From Diatrype stigma (lineage: Eukaryota; Ascomycota; Sordariomycetes; Xylariales; Diatrypaceae): a stretch of 64,000 nt of DNA. Location: positions 62,001-126,000 of the forward strand of contig JAKJXP020000111.1 in the NCBI GenBank assembly GCA_022225965.2, in the 5' to 3' direction. The notes under the pieces were generated by a model. That model was given only the letters and a program-made list of their open reading frames with translations. It searched no databases and was not told the DNA's origin. Both the position numbers and the translations under genes were made by a program. Position 1 is the stretch's first letter. Each line of letters begins with the position of its first letter. Shown piece after piece: positions 11,604 through 22,243 of the stretch.

Positions 11604-13383
11604 TCAGTTTCCCCTCCACCCTTGGATCTCATCTAACGTCAGAACGTAATCATCGTTATAGATCTATGGCTTATTAGTCGTCTCCGTTCAGGACTCAGGC
11701 GAAGGGGCCGGCAAGCTTACCTCGGTCAGAACATCGACAGGATTCCACTCGGTGTTATTGATATATCCACTTCCCCAGACGGCAAACCAGACCCAGTCGG
11801 CTTGGTACGCTTGCAGCTGATCGGGCAAAGGGGCAGACCCGACTTCAGTGGCCGCAATCAACTTCTTGTCTTCGCCGAGGTCGATGAGTTGGTTATACTG
11901 CGTGGATAGCGGCTAGATTCCAGGATAGTCAGCGAATGCTCACGCGCGGTCACCATCGTGCTCCGTAGTTACTCACGCCATGTCCCTGGGCGTACACATC
12001 CGTACTCAAAATATCAACCGTGGAATTTCCAGGGTACCAGTCCGCCGACAGTGAGTTCCAAATCCAGAGCAGGTTATGAATGCTGTGGTAATTTGTAAGC
12101 CGGTCAAAAAGCAGGCTATAAAGCTTTTTGGCTGGCTCGGCGCCTTGCGCTCCCCACCTATTGCATAGTTAGTGATCTTGCTGGACAACAGCGTACAGTA
12201 TGGAATTCAAAAACTTCCCGCAAGCATTGAAAAGCCATATGGGTTGAAATACGCAGGATTTGGCTTACCAGAACCATCCGCCTTCAGCCTCGTGCAGCGG
12301 ACGGAAGAGAACGGGGACACTAGCATCTTGTAGTCGCTTCAGCTGCGTGGCAATTGCATCGATGTCGCGGATGACCAGGGTGTAATTGGCATTAGTCGTG
12401 TCAGCCAATGCTGTTGCGATGTTGAAGTCGGTCGCCTCGGTGTAGAAACCGCTCCACCAAGGCTCCTCATCGGTGTTATAGAGCCCAGTAGGCGCGTTCC
12501 AATGCCATAGGACCGAGACGATGCCACCACGCTCATGGTGCGCAAGGGCGTCCTCAATGGTCGTGGCAATATCACCCTGGAACTCGACCCGAGACGGGCT
12601 GTAGTCCATCAGGTCGACGGAAACCACCGCCGGTGTCTTACCAATGTTCTCAGTGACCCAGTCAGCATACGCTAGATCCTGCTGGCCTGACAAGATGTTT
12701 TGGCCGTATATGGAGACGAGGTAATCATATAATGCGTGGGCGTTGTCATCAGCGGCCGGGTCCGCCAGGATTGTGGTGATGTCGTGAGGTGCTCTCGGTT
12801 CAGAAGGTGTCAGGGCGATATAGTCGATGAGATACCTGTCTTGCGTTTAGTGCTATGCTATCATCAGACTGGCCATGATCTGAAACTCACCAACCCCAGT
12901 TGCTCACGAGGTCGATAGTGTTGTTGCCAGCCTCCAGCAATACTTGCCCACCGGCCACAGTGGCCCATGTGTCGCCTTCCGCTAATATCACCTCGCTCGT
13001 CGAACCGCCATTCAGGACCAGGGTAGTCCGCTTCTCGCCATAGACGCCAGCATAGCGGATGCTGATATCATACAGCGTCAGACTTTCACTAGTCACCTCA
13101 AAGGTCACCTGGTCTGTCGCATCCTCGAAACCAGTCACGTATCCAGTGCCTATGTATGCCAGGTTAGAGTCGGAGCAGCCTTGTAGGGACTGCGACGGAT
13201 GCCAATAACTAAACCAAACTCACCAGAGAAGCCGGCCGTCGCCGTGTCCACCTCTGTCCCGCTCAGCACAGCATCTTCGGCCTCGAAAATCCGCGTGTTG
13301 TTACTTTGGCATACGGCACTCGAGATGCCAGCAGCGAAAGCGAGACCCGCCTTGAGGGTTCCCCTAATTCGGTGGATCGACAT
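11604..13383 (-). CDS. Secreted endo-1,4-beta-mannanase, CBM35 + GH26 (six exons, 472 aa)
   Basis: The model is complement(join(11604..11663, 11721..11912, 11977..12157, 12269..12835, 12891..13149, 13224..13383)), 1419 nt. It hydrolyses internal beta-1,4 links of mannans outside the cell. Residues 1-25 are a signal peptide (hydrophobic [17 protein letters not shown]). Next is a CBM35-type module ([34 protein letters not shown]). The GH26 domain follows a short linker: [26 protein letters not shown], the acid/base Glu in [14 protein letters not shown], and the probable nucleophile Glu in AATEVGSAP. Each of the five introns has GT..AG and rejoins the frame exactly; the last exon is 20 codons and ends DEIQGWRGN. 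Splicing and family give high confidence; the exact substrate (galactomannan or glucomannan) is unknown. Confidence 0.9.
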
Positions 13384-14902
13384 GGCGGACAGCAATGAGA
13401 TTCGGGCGTAAGAAATCGGAGATCCCAGGCACACTGTCAATCCAAATCAGATCATGCATCGTGTCCAGGAAAAGTTCCTTGCCTCCCGTTTTAAACTAAA
13501 GAAGTATCCTTGGATCGCGTCACGTCACGGAGAAACCGTTGCATGGGCGCGGAGAAAATAGCGAGCCATGTCTCCAGCGACGGAGCACCAATCTCCGCCA
13601 TGGCGTTTCAAGATGCGGTTAACTCGGCCCGCTAAGCACATACGTCGATAGACAGGATCCGGCCTTCTGTGGTCTTCTGGTGCCTCTCATTGATACTTCT
13701 TCCACTGTCGACAGAAAAGTGTTCGATGACGGCATACAATCTCATCGTTCTTACAAAGTCTAGAGCTGAGTGATCGTCAAGAACGGCGATCACCCGCGTT
13801 CACGTTCTCCTTCTGCCCCTGATGATCAACGGCCCGGGACGATGAGCCCCACCTGCATGGGTCCATAGGGCCCCGAGCCCCTTAACTATAGGTGATTGAT
13901 TATAGGATACTATAACGAAGGATTATTAACTTCATGATGAACATTGAGAACGCCCTTGTCCGAAGTTCCTATACCACCCTGGCCACCAACCAAGCATGTG
14001 ACGATTTCCTACGTGTGTGAAAAATAGTACCTTGAGCAATTGTGTACCTTGGTCGTGGTTTATACTTCGACCGCTTTTGCTGGTGAACGCCGGACTTCAC
14101 TACCATTATCTGGAGCTGCCTCGAATAGAATATCCAAGACATTGCAAGTTACAAACATGAGCTTTTGTAATGGGCTTGGGATTGCCGGAACCAAAACGCG
14201 CAAAGCAAATAAACACTGATTAATAAGTGCTGTGCGTCACGGGAAATGGTGATATTACATGAAGGTAAAGCCAGAGGGTGCATAGCTTCATCCCGAACGC
14301 AGATAAATATATAATGGCCTTTGATATGCAAAGCTTCATCATGACCGGCCGTCATTAAACCTAGATTCAAGCCGAGATCGAATGAATGGGCGCTGGCTAC
14401 CCTAAGTAACTCAGAGTGTCCGCGAACGATATTCCTACCTTCGTCGCAACGACGTAAGTAATATTCAACTAGGTACGAGGGAGGTCATTAGGAAGAAAAG
14501 GCAAAAATATCACAACAATGTACAATTGTATGCCCCTCGATATGGCACTCTCACCTACCTATATGCCTCGAAAGGTACATCGGCCTACATGTAGCCTGTT
14601 GGTCCAACACCAGCAACTTCTCCTTTGTTCGAAAGCCCGAACGACTGTCCGCCAAACCAACGACTAACAACAACCAACACCACAATTCATAGACCGACCA
14701 TTCTATTGAGGAACTGGCCTCTGACCTAACACGGCTTCTACCCGCCTGGCAGATACACCTCCTACACACCCTTCTCCCCGTCCCTCAACCCCCCGCAGGC
14801 ACATTCTCAACCAAGACGCATAGCACTCTCATAGATCAAATCCATTATAGCCGCTATCAACCTGCTCATAATCAACTAACATCTACAAGTCAGCCTCCAC
14901 TG
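13384..14902. other. Intergenic region upstream of the mannanase
   Basis: This contains the mannanase promoter (next to 13384). No gene was recognised; the open frames here are short and lack splice logic. The section just before 14903 is C-rich and could be the promoter or 5' UTR of the small cysteine-rich ORF. Confidence 0.4.
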
Positions 14903-15088
14903 ATGGCGTGGCACGACTGCTTCGAGCACGCGATCTGCGGGTCCGTTTACCTCTTCTTCTGTTGTGGCGAGATCTTCCTGGGCTGCTGGGACGTGGGCCG
15001 CCGAGCTCGTCAGTCTACCTGCACGTGTTGCATGCTGTATTGCCCTTACTGCTCTGGCACGATGCCGGAAAACACTGAGTTCAGATGA
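14903..15088 (+). CDS. Small cysteine-rich ORF (61 aa), unrecognised
   Basis: An ATG at 14903 opens a 61-codon frame ending TGA at 15088. Ten of 61 residues are cysteine (6, 12, 20, 21, 28, 40, 42, 43, 47, 50). The central part is hydrophobic (ICGSVYLFFCCGEIFLGCW, residues 11-29) and the C-terminal half carries a tight CTCCMLYCPYC cluster. There is no classical signal peptide at the N-terminus (MAWHDCFEHA). The cysteine density and the sharp start and stop are more than chance would suggest in this GC range, but no splice site, homologue or promoter proves it is expressed. It could be a membrane-inserted or metal-binding peptide, or a random frame. Confidence 0.35.
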   Translation: MAWHDCFEHAICGSVYLFFCCGEIFLGCWDVGRRARQSTCTCCMLYCPYCSGTMPENTEFR

Positions 15089-15820
15089 GGAGGCTGGTTG
15101 AACTAGATCCCGATTCTGCTTGGGGGAAACAGGAGCCCTTCAGTTAAAGACGAGGAAGGGGAGTGCATGTTCTATGGTGGATATCTGGTCATCGCCCACC
15201 GCCTTCCATTGCCCATCGCCATCACGGCTCTGCCAGGCATCGGTAGCCGTGGAGTTCGGTACTGATCGATCTACTTTGTCGAGATGTGATCACACCCCAA
15301 AGCGGCACCAGGGGTCTGAGAATGTGCAAACGGACAAGAGAGGGAATGGACCACGCCGACAGTTTCGTGTGGCGGCAGGACAGGCAGGGGGCAACCGCAT
15401 CTTCCAGGGACGGCTCTTCACCAACGATGGTTCCAGCACACGAACGCTACCTATCTACTACGCATCGCGCTTGTCTGCCCACGGGTATTAATTTTCGATA
15501 GAAGCACAAGCCGCAATAACTTTACCCAGGGATCTCCGCGGGTATTAGTGAGTTCAGCAGTACCTAGCTTGGACATAACAAGTCACACACACAACTAGCA
15601 GCGTTTCCAAGAGCAGCACTTGACAAGAGGCGATGGACTACCCAAAGGCGCAATTCCAGCAGCTCAGGTGAGGTCAGCTTAGTTCAACAAAATGTAGATT
15701 AGAAGAGAAAGCAAACAATACGTCGCTTGCGCAAATCCCCGCCAGGTACAACTGGTCCCGAGGCAATACCTATTTAACCAGTTTCCATGTCCTCCCCTTC
15801 ACACTCGGGCTCGACCTTCA
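15089..15820. other. Intergenic region between cysteine-rich ORF and M6 protease 3' end
   Basis: A frame of 123 codons (15120-15491) begins with TTG, has no family resemblance and is not accepted as a gene. Nothing else was seen. Confidence 0.4.
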
Positions 15821-17098
15821 CTACGCCACGTCGACCTGTATGGCATACGCATCGCCATCGCGACCCGTGACCGTGACCGTGACGCCCCACCCCGGCACGC
15901 TGTAGGTGCTCGTGCCGTCCAAGGTCAGCGTCGCATCGTTCAGCTCGTCGTCGGCGCAGCCGCCCGATCCCGGGTTAGCGTCGACGACCTGGACGGGGCC
16001 CTCGCCCGAGCCCGTGTCGGTCGTGACGGTGTAGAGGAGGACGCCGACGGCGCAGGCGGCCTCGTCGACGGCGAGCCGCGAGCGCGCCTCGGCGACCAGG
16101 ACGGCGGTGTCGTTGTGCCGGACCACCACGGCCTTGACCGAGTCCGCGACCGCGGCCGCCCCCTCGCTGCTGCTCACCTCCACGGGCGACAGGGTGTGCG
16201 CGGTCGACCCGCTGCCGTCGACGCAGCCGACCTGCGCGTCGGCCAGCCAGCCGAGCCGCCACTTGTTCCAGGCGAGGTAGTCCGGGCTGGGCCCGTTGAT
16301 GTAGCCCATGAGGTCCCAGCCGCCGACGAAGAGGCCGGTGGCGCGGCCGTCGAGCGGGTACAGGTCGGGGAGGCACATGGTGTGGCCGGTCTCGTGGTTC
16401 AGCACCAGGTACTGCCAGGCCTCGTAGGCGTCGGCGCCGAACGTGACGGCCTTCTTGGCGACGTGGGTGCCCGCGCGCGTGGCCACGTCGCCCATGAAGG
16501 TGGGCGAGAAGGAGATGAGGGCGGCGGCGCGGGTCGGCACGACGTACAGGACGTCGGCGTCGATGCCGGCCGCGCTGCCCCCGCCGTCCGCGTACCCGTC
16601 CAGCGCGTCCTGGATGTACTGCTCGTGGACCTCGTACGTGAGGCCGCGGTCCCAGCCGTACGAGGCCGCCGTGGCGGGCATGCGGTAGAAGCGCGAGGTG
16701 TCGGCCGTGACGTTGAGGGCCAGCGCCCCGTACGACGCCGTGGCGTACCACTCCGCCGCCCCCGGCACGAAGAAGTCGCGCAGCGCCTCCGGCGTGTCGT
16801 CGCCCGTGCCCGTGGCCTCCTGGTCCGAGAAGTCGACGAAGAACATGAAGGCCCGGAGCGTGCCCGTGCTGGGTGCGCAGTCGGCCGCGAACCCGAATCC
16901 CGAGCTGAGGTCTACGCTGTTGTCCGCGGGCAGCTTACAGGCCGAGACATCGGCCCGCCGCTGCTGCTGGTGCTGGTGGTTGCTCGTACGTTTCGTTGAG
17001 GGTGAGGCAGATGCTGTCACTGCTACTGCCCCTGCAAGAAGACATGCTCTCCAAATCCCTAGGGGAGACGGTATACGTTTGAAAGACGGCATGGTCAT
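15821..17098 (-). CDS. Secreted M6-family (immune inhibitor A-like) zinc metalloprotease (425 aa, single exon)
   Basis: The first ATG of the open frame is at 17098 (a second is at 17092); the frame upstream reaches only a TTG. An N-terminal hydrophobic segment (IWRACLLAGAVAVTASA) serves as a signal peptide and is followed by a short Q/H-rich propeptide-like stretch. The catalytic site is visible as HETGHTMCLPDLY: HExxH at residues 235-239 with the downstream Asp. The following GGWDLMGYINGPSPDYLAWNKWRLGWL is the conserved M6 segment with a methionine after the zinc site. A beta-rich C-terminal domain ends in VTGRDGDAYAIQVDVA. The gene is intronless and markedly more GC-rich than its surroundings. 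The family assignment is firm; the natural substrate is unknown. Confidence 0.85.
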   Translation of the reverse strand: MTMPSFKRIPSPLGIWRACLLAGAVAVTASASPSTKRTSNHQHQQQRRADVSACKLPADNSVDLSSGFGFAADCAPSTGTLRAFMFFVDFSDQEATGTGDDTPEALRDFFVPGAAEWYATASYGALALNVTADTSRFYRMPATAASYGWDRGLTYEVHEQYIQDALDGYADGGGSAAGIDADVLYVVPTRAAALISFSPTFMGDVATRAGTHVAKKAVTFGADAYEAWQYLVLNHETGHTMCLPDLYPLDGRATGLFVGGWDLMGYINGPSPDYLAWNKWRLGWLADAQVGCVDGSGSTAHTLSPVEVSSSEGAAAVADSVKAVVVRHNDTAVLVAEARSRLAVDEAACAVGVLLYTVTTDTGSGEGPVQVVDANPGSGGCADDELNDATLTLDGTSTYSVPGWGVTVTVTGRDGDAYAIQVDVA

Positions 17099-17215
17099 GA
17101 TGATGGTCAATATACAATGTTGATTGTTCTCATTGTCTGGGATAGTAATATAACGACTTCAACCACAAGACCCAGAAATAATACTTATACGGGAAATGCA
17201 AGCTAGCGATGAAGC

Positions 17216-17222
17216 TATATAT
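17216..17222 (-). promoter_or_regulatory. Possible TATA box of the M6 protease gene
   Basis: TATATA on the minus strand lies about 120 bp before the ATG at 17098, a usual fungal spacing. This is a sequence match only. Confidence 0.3.
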
Positions 17223-18030
17223 CATCGCCGTACCGGTCCACTAGACCGGGCCCTGTTTGACATATAATCTATCTCTGAACGCTGTTATCTTGGCTTTCCA
17301 GAATGGTATGGTACTATCAAGTACGCGGGGGTAAATATCCTTGTCAGGATAGATTTACAAGGTTGCAATCAATTACGATAGCCATGCACCTGCATTTCCA
17401 AGACACTAGCCAAGGGGCAGGTTATTCATCATAACTCGTGCTGTATTAAGGACCCGGTGCCGGGGTTCAATATTTCCACCCAATTGCGGGCTATTGGTAG
17501 TTTATCCCATAGTTACTGTCGAGTAGAAAAGATGCGAGATTGATCCGATCATACTTTTATGATTCAGCCACCAATCAACCAGATATATAATCGTGCAATG
17601 GTGCCGAATGGAGAGGCATACCTTTGAAGGGACGAAGGCTTGCAGATCCTAATGCCGTATGTGACCGAATACCCAATGCCCATAACTAGGAAGTATTGGA
17701 AACGTGATATCATGGTTTAGGCGAAGTATAGGTTTTCACATTATACCAACTCTGGGCTTCTTCGTGAACTATATTATGCCTGGGTTAAATGAGGTGAAGT
17801 GTTTATGAAACAAAATGGAGTACGCACCAGTACGATGGTTCTGCCGAGCCAAGCCAAGCATGAAGGGTTGAGCCCCTTCACATAACGGGGCCTGGTATAA
17901 CGTCCCTTCCCCTCTCGAGTATACAAGTTTCCGCCAGAGGCTAGCAGCCTGAGCAATCGGAGTGCACACCTAGGTAACTATAGAAATGCTAGCTAAGCAC
18001 ATCATATAGTTCGTGGGCTCTGTGGGGTAT
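17223..18030. other. Intergenic region between M6 protease and ICln
   Basis: Protease upstream region and ICln downstream region. It is AT-rich with no coding frame accepted. Confidence 0.45.
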
Positions 18031-19049
18031 TCATTCAGTTCGAGGACGCTTGGATTCTTGGCCGTCCTCGTCTTCATGGCCGTTGGCTCCATTCGCATCG
18101 TCCTCACGAGTGCGAACGCGGCTAGCACCTTCTCCTGACTCGCCACTCACGCCGTCCTCTCCAATCCAGTTCCCATCCGCATCGAAGTATTGGTCCACGT
18201 TGTCAGCTGTGATCCAGCCGGAGCTTCCGGGCATAGGGGGTGGGAGACCGCCGCTGACATCGCCGCGTAGAACACCTGTAAACCCCTCCAGAGTCTCATG
18301 CTCCCCTTCGAATACTATCCTGTCAGCCTCGTCTTCGTCGTCATCTTGCTCGTCGTGTGGGTCGGGGTTCAGATTTGAGCATGCTGAGATCTGATTGAAC
18401 AATGCCGTTGCCCTCTCCTTGTTCAGGGGATCAATGAGGAGGCCTTCAGACGAAGAGGATTCCTTGTAAGGGATAAGGGTGAGCTCAATGGGGTCAAACC
18501 CCTCATCATCGTCTGCACCCGACTCGGAGAACTCGAGCTGCATGTAGACACCGAGGAACTTCGAGCCCTCCTCCCCGGGATTCTGAAGATGGCGGAAGTT
18601 TTTGATAGCATGGAGAGTTATAGCAGGGTAGGGGATCTCAATGCCCGTTCCGCTCTTGTGAGAGAAGAGTATTAATTTGCTGTGGGAGTTAGTGCATGTT
18701 CAAATTGTGCTTCTTGGTATGAGATGCAAATAGGGGTCGTAACAATGAGGACATACTTGGATGCAACGAAGGCTTCGACCTTCTCCTCTCGCAAGTGCTT
18801 GCCGCCATCATTCTCCAGCGCGTGAGATTCAGGTGGACTCGGGCTTAGAGCATCCTTGTCACCGCCGTCTGAGAAGAAGTGAAGACGCGTGAATTGCTCA
18901 TTTGACACCCAAGCCTTCACCTGGGCATCATGGTAGTAGAGGACCGGCTTGCCACCGAAGAAGGTTTCGGGAGTCTGAGCCTGGTACTCGTTCAATGGGT
19001 TGAAGTCCCCGTCTGCCGACGGGCAGGTTTTGACTACCGTGGGCAACAT
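18031..19049 (-). CDS. ICln (pICln / Lot5-like methylosome subunit), two exons, 313 aa
   Basis: The model is complement(join(18031..18679, 18757..19049)), 942 nt. ICln family proteins have a PH-like fold and act as assembly chaperones for Sm proteins with the PRMT5 methylosome; older names are chloride-conductance or volume-decrease regulator. The fold is seen across the splice: TPETFFGGKPVLYYHDAQVK, EAFVASN|KLILFSHKSGTGIEIPYPAI, then TLHAIKNFRHLQNPGEEGSK and FLGVYMQLEFSE. It is followed by an acidic region (DDDEDEADRIVFEGE), a PGSSGWITADNVDQYFDADG segment also typical of the family, and a charged tail KRPRTE. Donor GTATGT and acceptor CACAG are canonical. The acidic C-terminus is expected for Sm-tail mimicry. 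Confidence 0.85.
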
Positions 19050-19593
19050 GTCTTAAATAAGTTTAAGGCGTATATTGGTTGAGTGAGACTGGACGGTCGT
19101 TAAGGAGTCACGGATCCTTTGCGAAATCGGCTATACAGTGAGGCTCGTCAATGTATGTTGAAGTCTGTCGCCGTGATCAAAATTGGATGGAGCTTGGAGG
19201 GAGGCCTAGGTAGCTAACTAGAGCTCAGCTTGCTTCCAGGTTTAGCAGCCTGGCTGCAGCTCGGTAGGTCCCTACCTAGGTACAATACGCCTATAATTCA
19301 GGTGGTATGTAGCTAATGGGACGTGGGGTCTGACTCTAACTAATGCTATATCTTATCTTATCGCTCGTTATCAGCTCGTTCATACCTACATACACAGCTG
19401 CCAACCATCCATTTCCATCACCAAATGACGACAGCTATTTACATGGTATGTAAACCAATGAGCTGGCGTTATACCTACTCGTACGTATTAAGCACCTATC
19501 ATTGAGAATAGGGGAGCAACCGTGCCTACCGCGCAGTTGGATGAGAGAATTCGTCGCCTACATTCCCAACAAGATTTACAACGCACAAACACA
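19050..19593. other. Divergent intergenic region, ICln / coiled-coil protein
   Basis: Shared promoter region of about 0.54 kb. It contains the palindromic motif CCTACCTAGGTA (19271-19282) and a second CCTAGGTAG (19205-19213). Confidence 0.5.
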
Positions 19594-20321
19594 ATGCGCG
19601 ACGAGCGTAAGCGTTCCTCCTGCTCCGGCCTCATATCTATCCACTCCCCGAACCCCCCAAAGCTAACACTCAGCACCCCATCCCAGGCACGCACCCCCTC
19701 CTGGCGCAGGTGCCGCTGACCGTATCGCCGTTCGTGTCGCTGCCGGCGGCCGCCACGCTGCCCTACACGTACAAGAGCATGCCGTCGACGCTGCCGCCGC
19801 CCCTGACGGGCGTGGGTGTCGGCGTCGGCGGCAGCGGCAGCAGCGCGAGCGAGGGGGACCAGCACAAGCCCAAGTACGTGGTGACGCCGTCGGCGGGGTA
19901 CGCGGCGCACCCGGACGAGATCGTGGCGTCGTGCCGCGAGGTGCGCGCGCGCCTGGCCCGCGCCGCCGACGACATGGAGGCCGCGCTGCGCCGCTTCGAG
20001 TACCGCATCCGCGAGCGCGACCTCGCCGAGAAGCGCCGCGTCGCCCCCGGCTGGCTCGACAGCGACGCCCGCCTGCTCGAGCCCGAGGCCGCTGCCGCCG
20101 AGGCCGAGGCCGGCGTCGGCACCGAGATCGCCGGTGGTCGCTACTACGGGACCGGGGCTGGGGCCGGGGCCGGGGCTACCGTTGCGGATCGGTTCGCGGG
20201 GATGAGCCTCTCTACCACTACGACGGCGGACCACCGAGGGGAAGGAGTAGGAGGCCCGAGCGAGATGGCGGCGGTTGATGAAGGCGCCGAGTTGGATCGC
20301 GCGTTCGGCGGTCTGACATGA
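19594..20321 (+). CDS. Unrecognised fungal protein with a short coiled coil (two exons, 215 aa)
   Basis: The model is join(19594..19606, 19687..20321), 648 nt. The first exon is only 13 nt (ATG CGC GAC GAG C) before donor GTAAGC; the acceptor at 19685-19686 (CCCAG) restores MRDERTHPLLAQVPLTVSPF. Without the intron the long downstream frame has no ATG until well inside it. The protein has a Gly/Ser-rich linker, then a strongly helical charged segment (DEIVASCREVRARLARAADD...RRFEYRIRERDLAEKRRVAPGWLD, about residues 76-125) predicted to form a coiled coil, then an Ala/Glu- and Gly-rich low-complexity tail. I do not recognise the family. The helical segment and the RRVAPGWLD motif look conserved in style. 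The exon structure is inferred; function is unknown. Confidence 0.6.
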
Positions 20322-21882
20322 TCATCATGATCATCATCGCGGAACGCCTGCCACTGACATATGTATTTGTTCCTTCCAGTGATCTTAGCGTGTTTTGGTG
20401 GTTTTGGGATTCGTGACATCGTCAGGGAATGTTCGAACTTGGAGTTAGAGTTGTAGTCTTAGGTTCTGCATAGGGGCGGGTAGCATCTCATGTCGTCTTT
20501 TTCAAGGGTCTACAGAAGAATCCTAACCACCTAGTCTAATGCAATATGCTGGGTGAAGATTATGTTGAATGTATTGATGTCCAAGTCTTTCTAAACTGTC
20601 CCTCCCAAGATAGCTAGATGTATGCGTTCGAGTGCTGCAGAAGGGGCCTGTTTATCGGTCTAGGACATTACTATGTCCTCGCTTCCAGAGCCATACATCT
20701 AGGACTACCCAACTTCCTATGGCTCCGAATCTGAAGCAGACTATAAGACAAGCATTCGTGTTCATAGCTTTGGGGCTCCTCTTTCAATGACTTGTATTGC
20801 CCATTTACCAAATAGGTCTTGAGCGTACTCAAAAAATAATACCCCAACAGCCATGTACAAACTTCACTCAGTGTTTAGTAACTATATTTGTGTGCTGAGT
20901 CGAGTGGCCCGTATTTCTAGGTAGTAGGTATGATGTTCCAACTGCCTTGATCAATTGTTGATAGGGCTGACTGGCCTTAGACCTGGTGCTGGTAGCTATA
21001 AGTACTTATATACGCTTATGCGCGTAACTGCACATGGATGTATCATTTCGTATCAATGGGGGCTACTTCCTGAGCCTTAAACAATCAAGCCATCAACTCT
21101 GAAGTCTTGTCTAACCAATGGGTCCATGGCTTCTGGGGAGAGTCCACTACGTGACCTAGTCACTGCAACCCTAAAGAACAATAGAGAGATAAGTTCACGA
21201 TGCTCAAGACAAATGAGAAAGTCATATTTGTGTACGCTTAAGACATACTTGTAAAAAGGGCACTGTATTTTTCAGTATGCGTAGATAAACAAGCTTCTAT
21301 CCGCTTATCGACCACGTAATACCGAGTTTGTGGTATAGCTTGGAAGGATCACTGTTTGGAGAGCAAAGATGGTGAATGTACTAGGTACACCGTCGCCGCT
21401 GGAACCTTTGTGTTTAAGCATAGAAGGCTGTACTGAGTATGCTCAAAAATACGAAGACTTCATGACAATATTTGCTAGGTAATAAGTAGTCGATACTGTT
21501 ATGCAATCTGCTAATTCTACATAGTTAAGTAAGAATAGACAAGGCAAATCAGGCGGATAGACGACAAGATGAGCACTCGAGCAGTCATAATATTTGGTAT
21601 GCAGCATCGGGGTATGAGCTGACTAGGCGATGCATATCAGCGGGTTGGACTTCAAAACAAGTTTGACCTGACGTTATGGCCTATGGGCCGTCTGATCGCT
21701 GTGATTTTGAGATGCAAGATCGGCGATTGGCGTTGGTTTTTTGAGGCTGAAACGGTTTTGGGCCGGGTAGGACATGACGCGGGCACAACGGGGTCCCGTT
21801 ACCCAAGCGGGCGTGACGCGGGAGCGCTTCAACTCTAGCGTCAATGCGACGTACCTATTACGATGGGTAGGCAGGTTGTAAA
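20322..21882. other. Gene-free region, 1.56 kb
   Basis: No coding frame, RNA gene or clear repeat was recognised. It lies between the coiled-coil gene and the MITE and marks the start of a gene-poor stretch that runs to 25.88 kb. Confidence 0.4.
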
Positions 21883-21884
21883 TA

Positions 21885-22241
21885 CAGTAAAGTCTGGCTA
21901 TAACGAACGGGTCGGTTACCCCCTTCCTGTTCGTTATAGCCAGGTTTCGCTTTATAAAGGGGTTGCATATCTGCGTATATGTACATATATTGCACATATC
22001 CCGGAAGTTTTATGCACTAAGGGGCCAAAAGTGGTCCGTACTTATAAAATTATCCCGACATATACGCTATTTATGCCCCTCGATACAACGAATTGTATGG
22101 GTTACTAAGCGACACGATATTCGTTGTTCGCAATATAGAGAGAATTCGTTAAATGTATGAGAAAATCAGTGTGTTCCCGAAAATAATTCGTTATATAAAG
22201 AATTCGCTTTCTAGCGTATTCGTTATATCCAGACTTTACTG
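21885..22241. mobile_element. MITE with inverted ends and TA target duplication (357 bp)
   Basis: The left end CAGTAAAGTCTGGCTATAAC (21885 on) is matched in inverted orientation by the right end, which reads GTTATATCCAGACTTTACTG to 22241. The next bases, CGAA, also match, giving about 24 bp with two mismatches. TA dinucleotides flank both sides (21883-21884 and 22242-22243), the signature of Tc1/mariner-type insertion. Directly inside the left end the sequence folds back (CTGGCTATAACGAA... TTCGTTATAGCCAG), and further TTCGTTATA copies occur near the right end. No transposase frame is present, so it is non-autonomous. The TIR style (CAGTAAA...TATAACGAA) resembles the pogo branch; this is from general knowledge. 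Confidence 0.85.
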
Positions 22242-22243
22242 TA

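Noticed and set aside
15120..15491. 123-codon + strand frame
   Set aside because: It starts with TTG, has no family signal and composition like the flanking spacer.
15975..16999. Long open frames on both strands within the M6 protease
   Set aside because: Arg/Ala/Gly-rich shadow frames caused by high GC; the protease frame has a catalytic motif and signal peptide.
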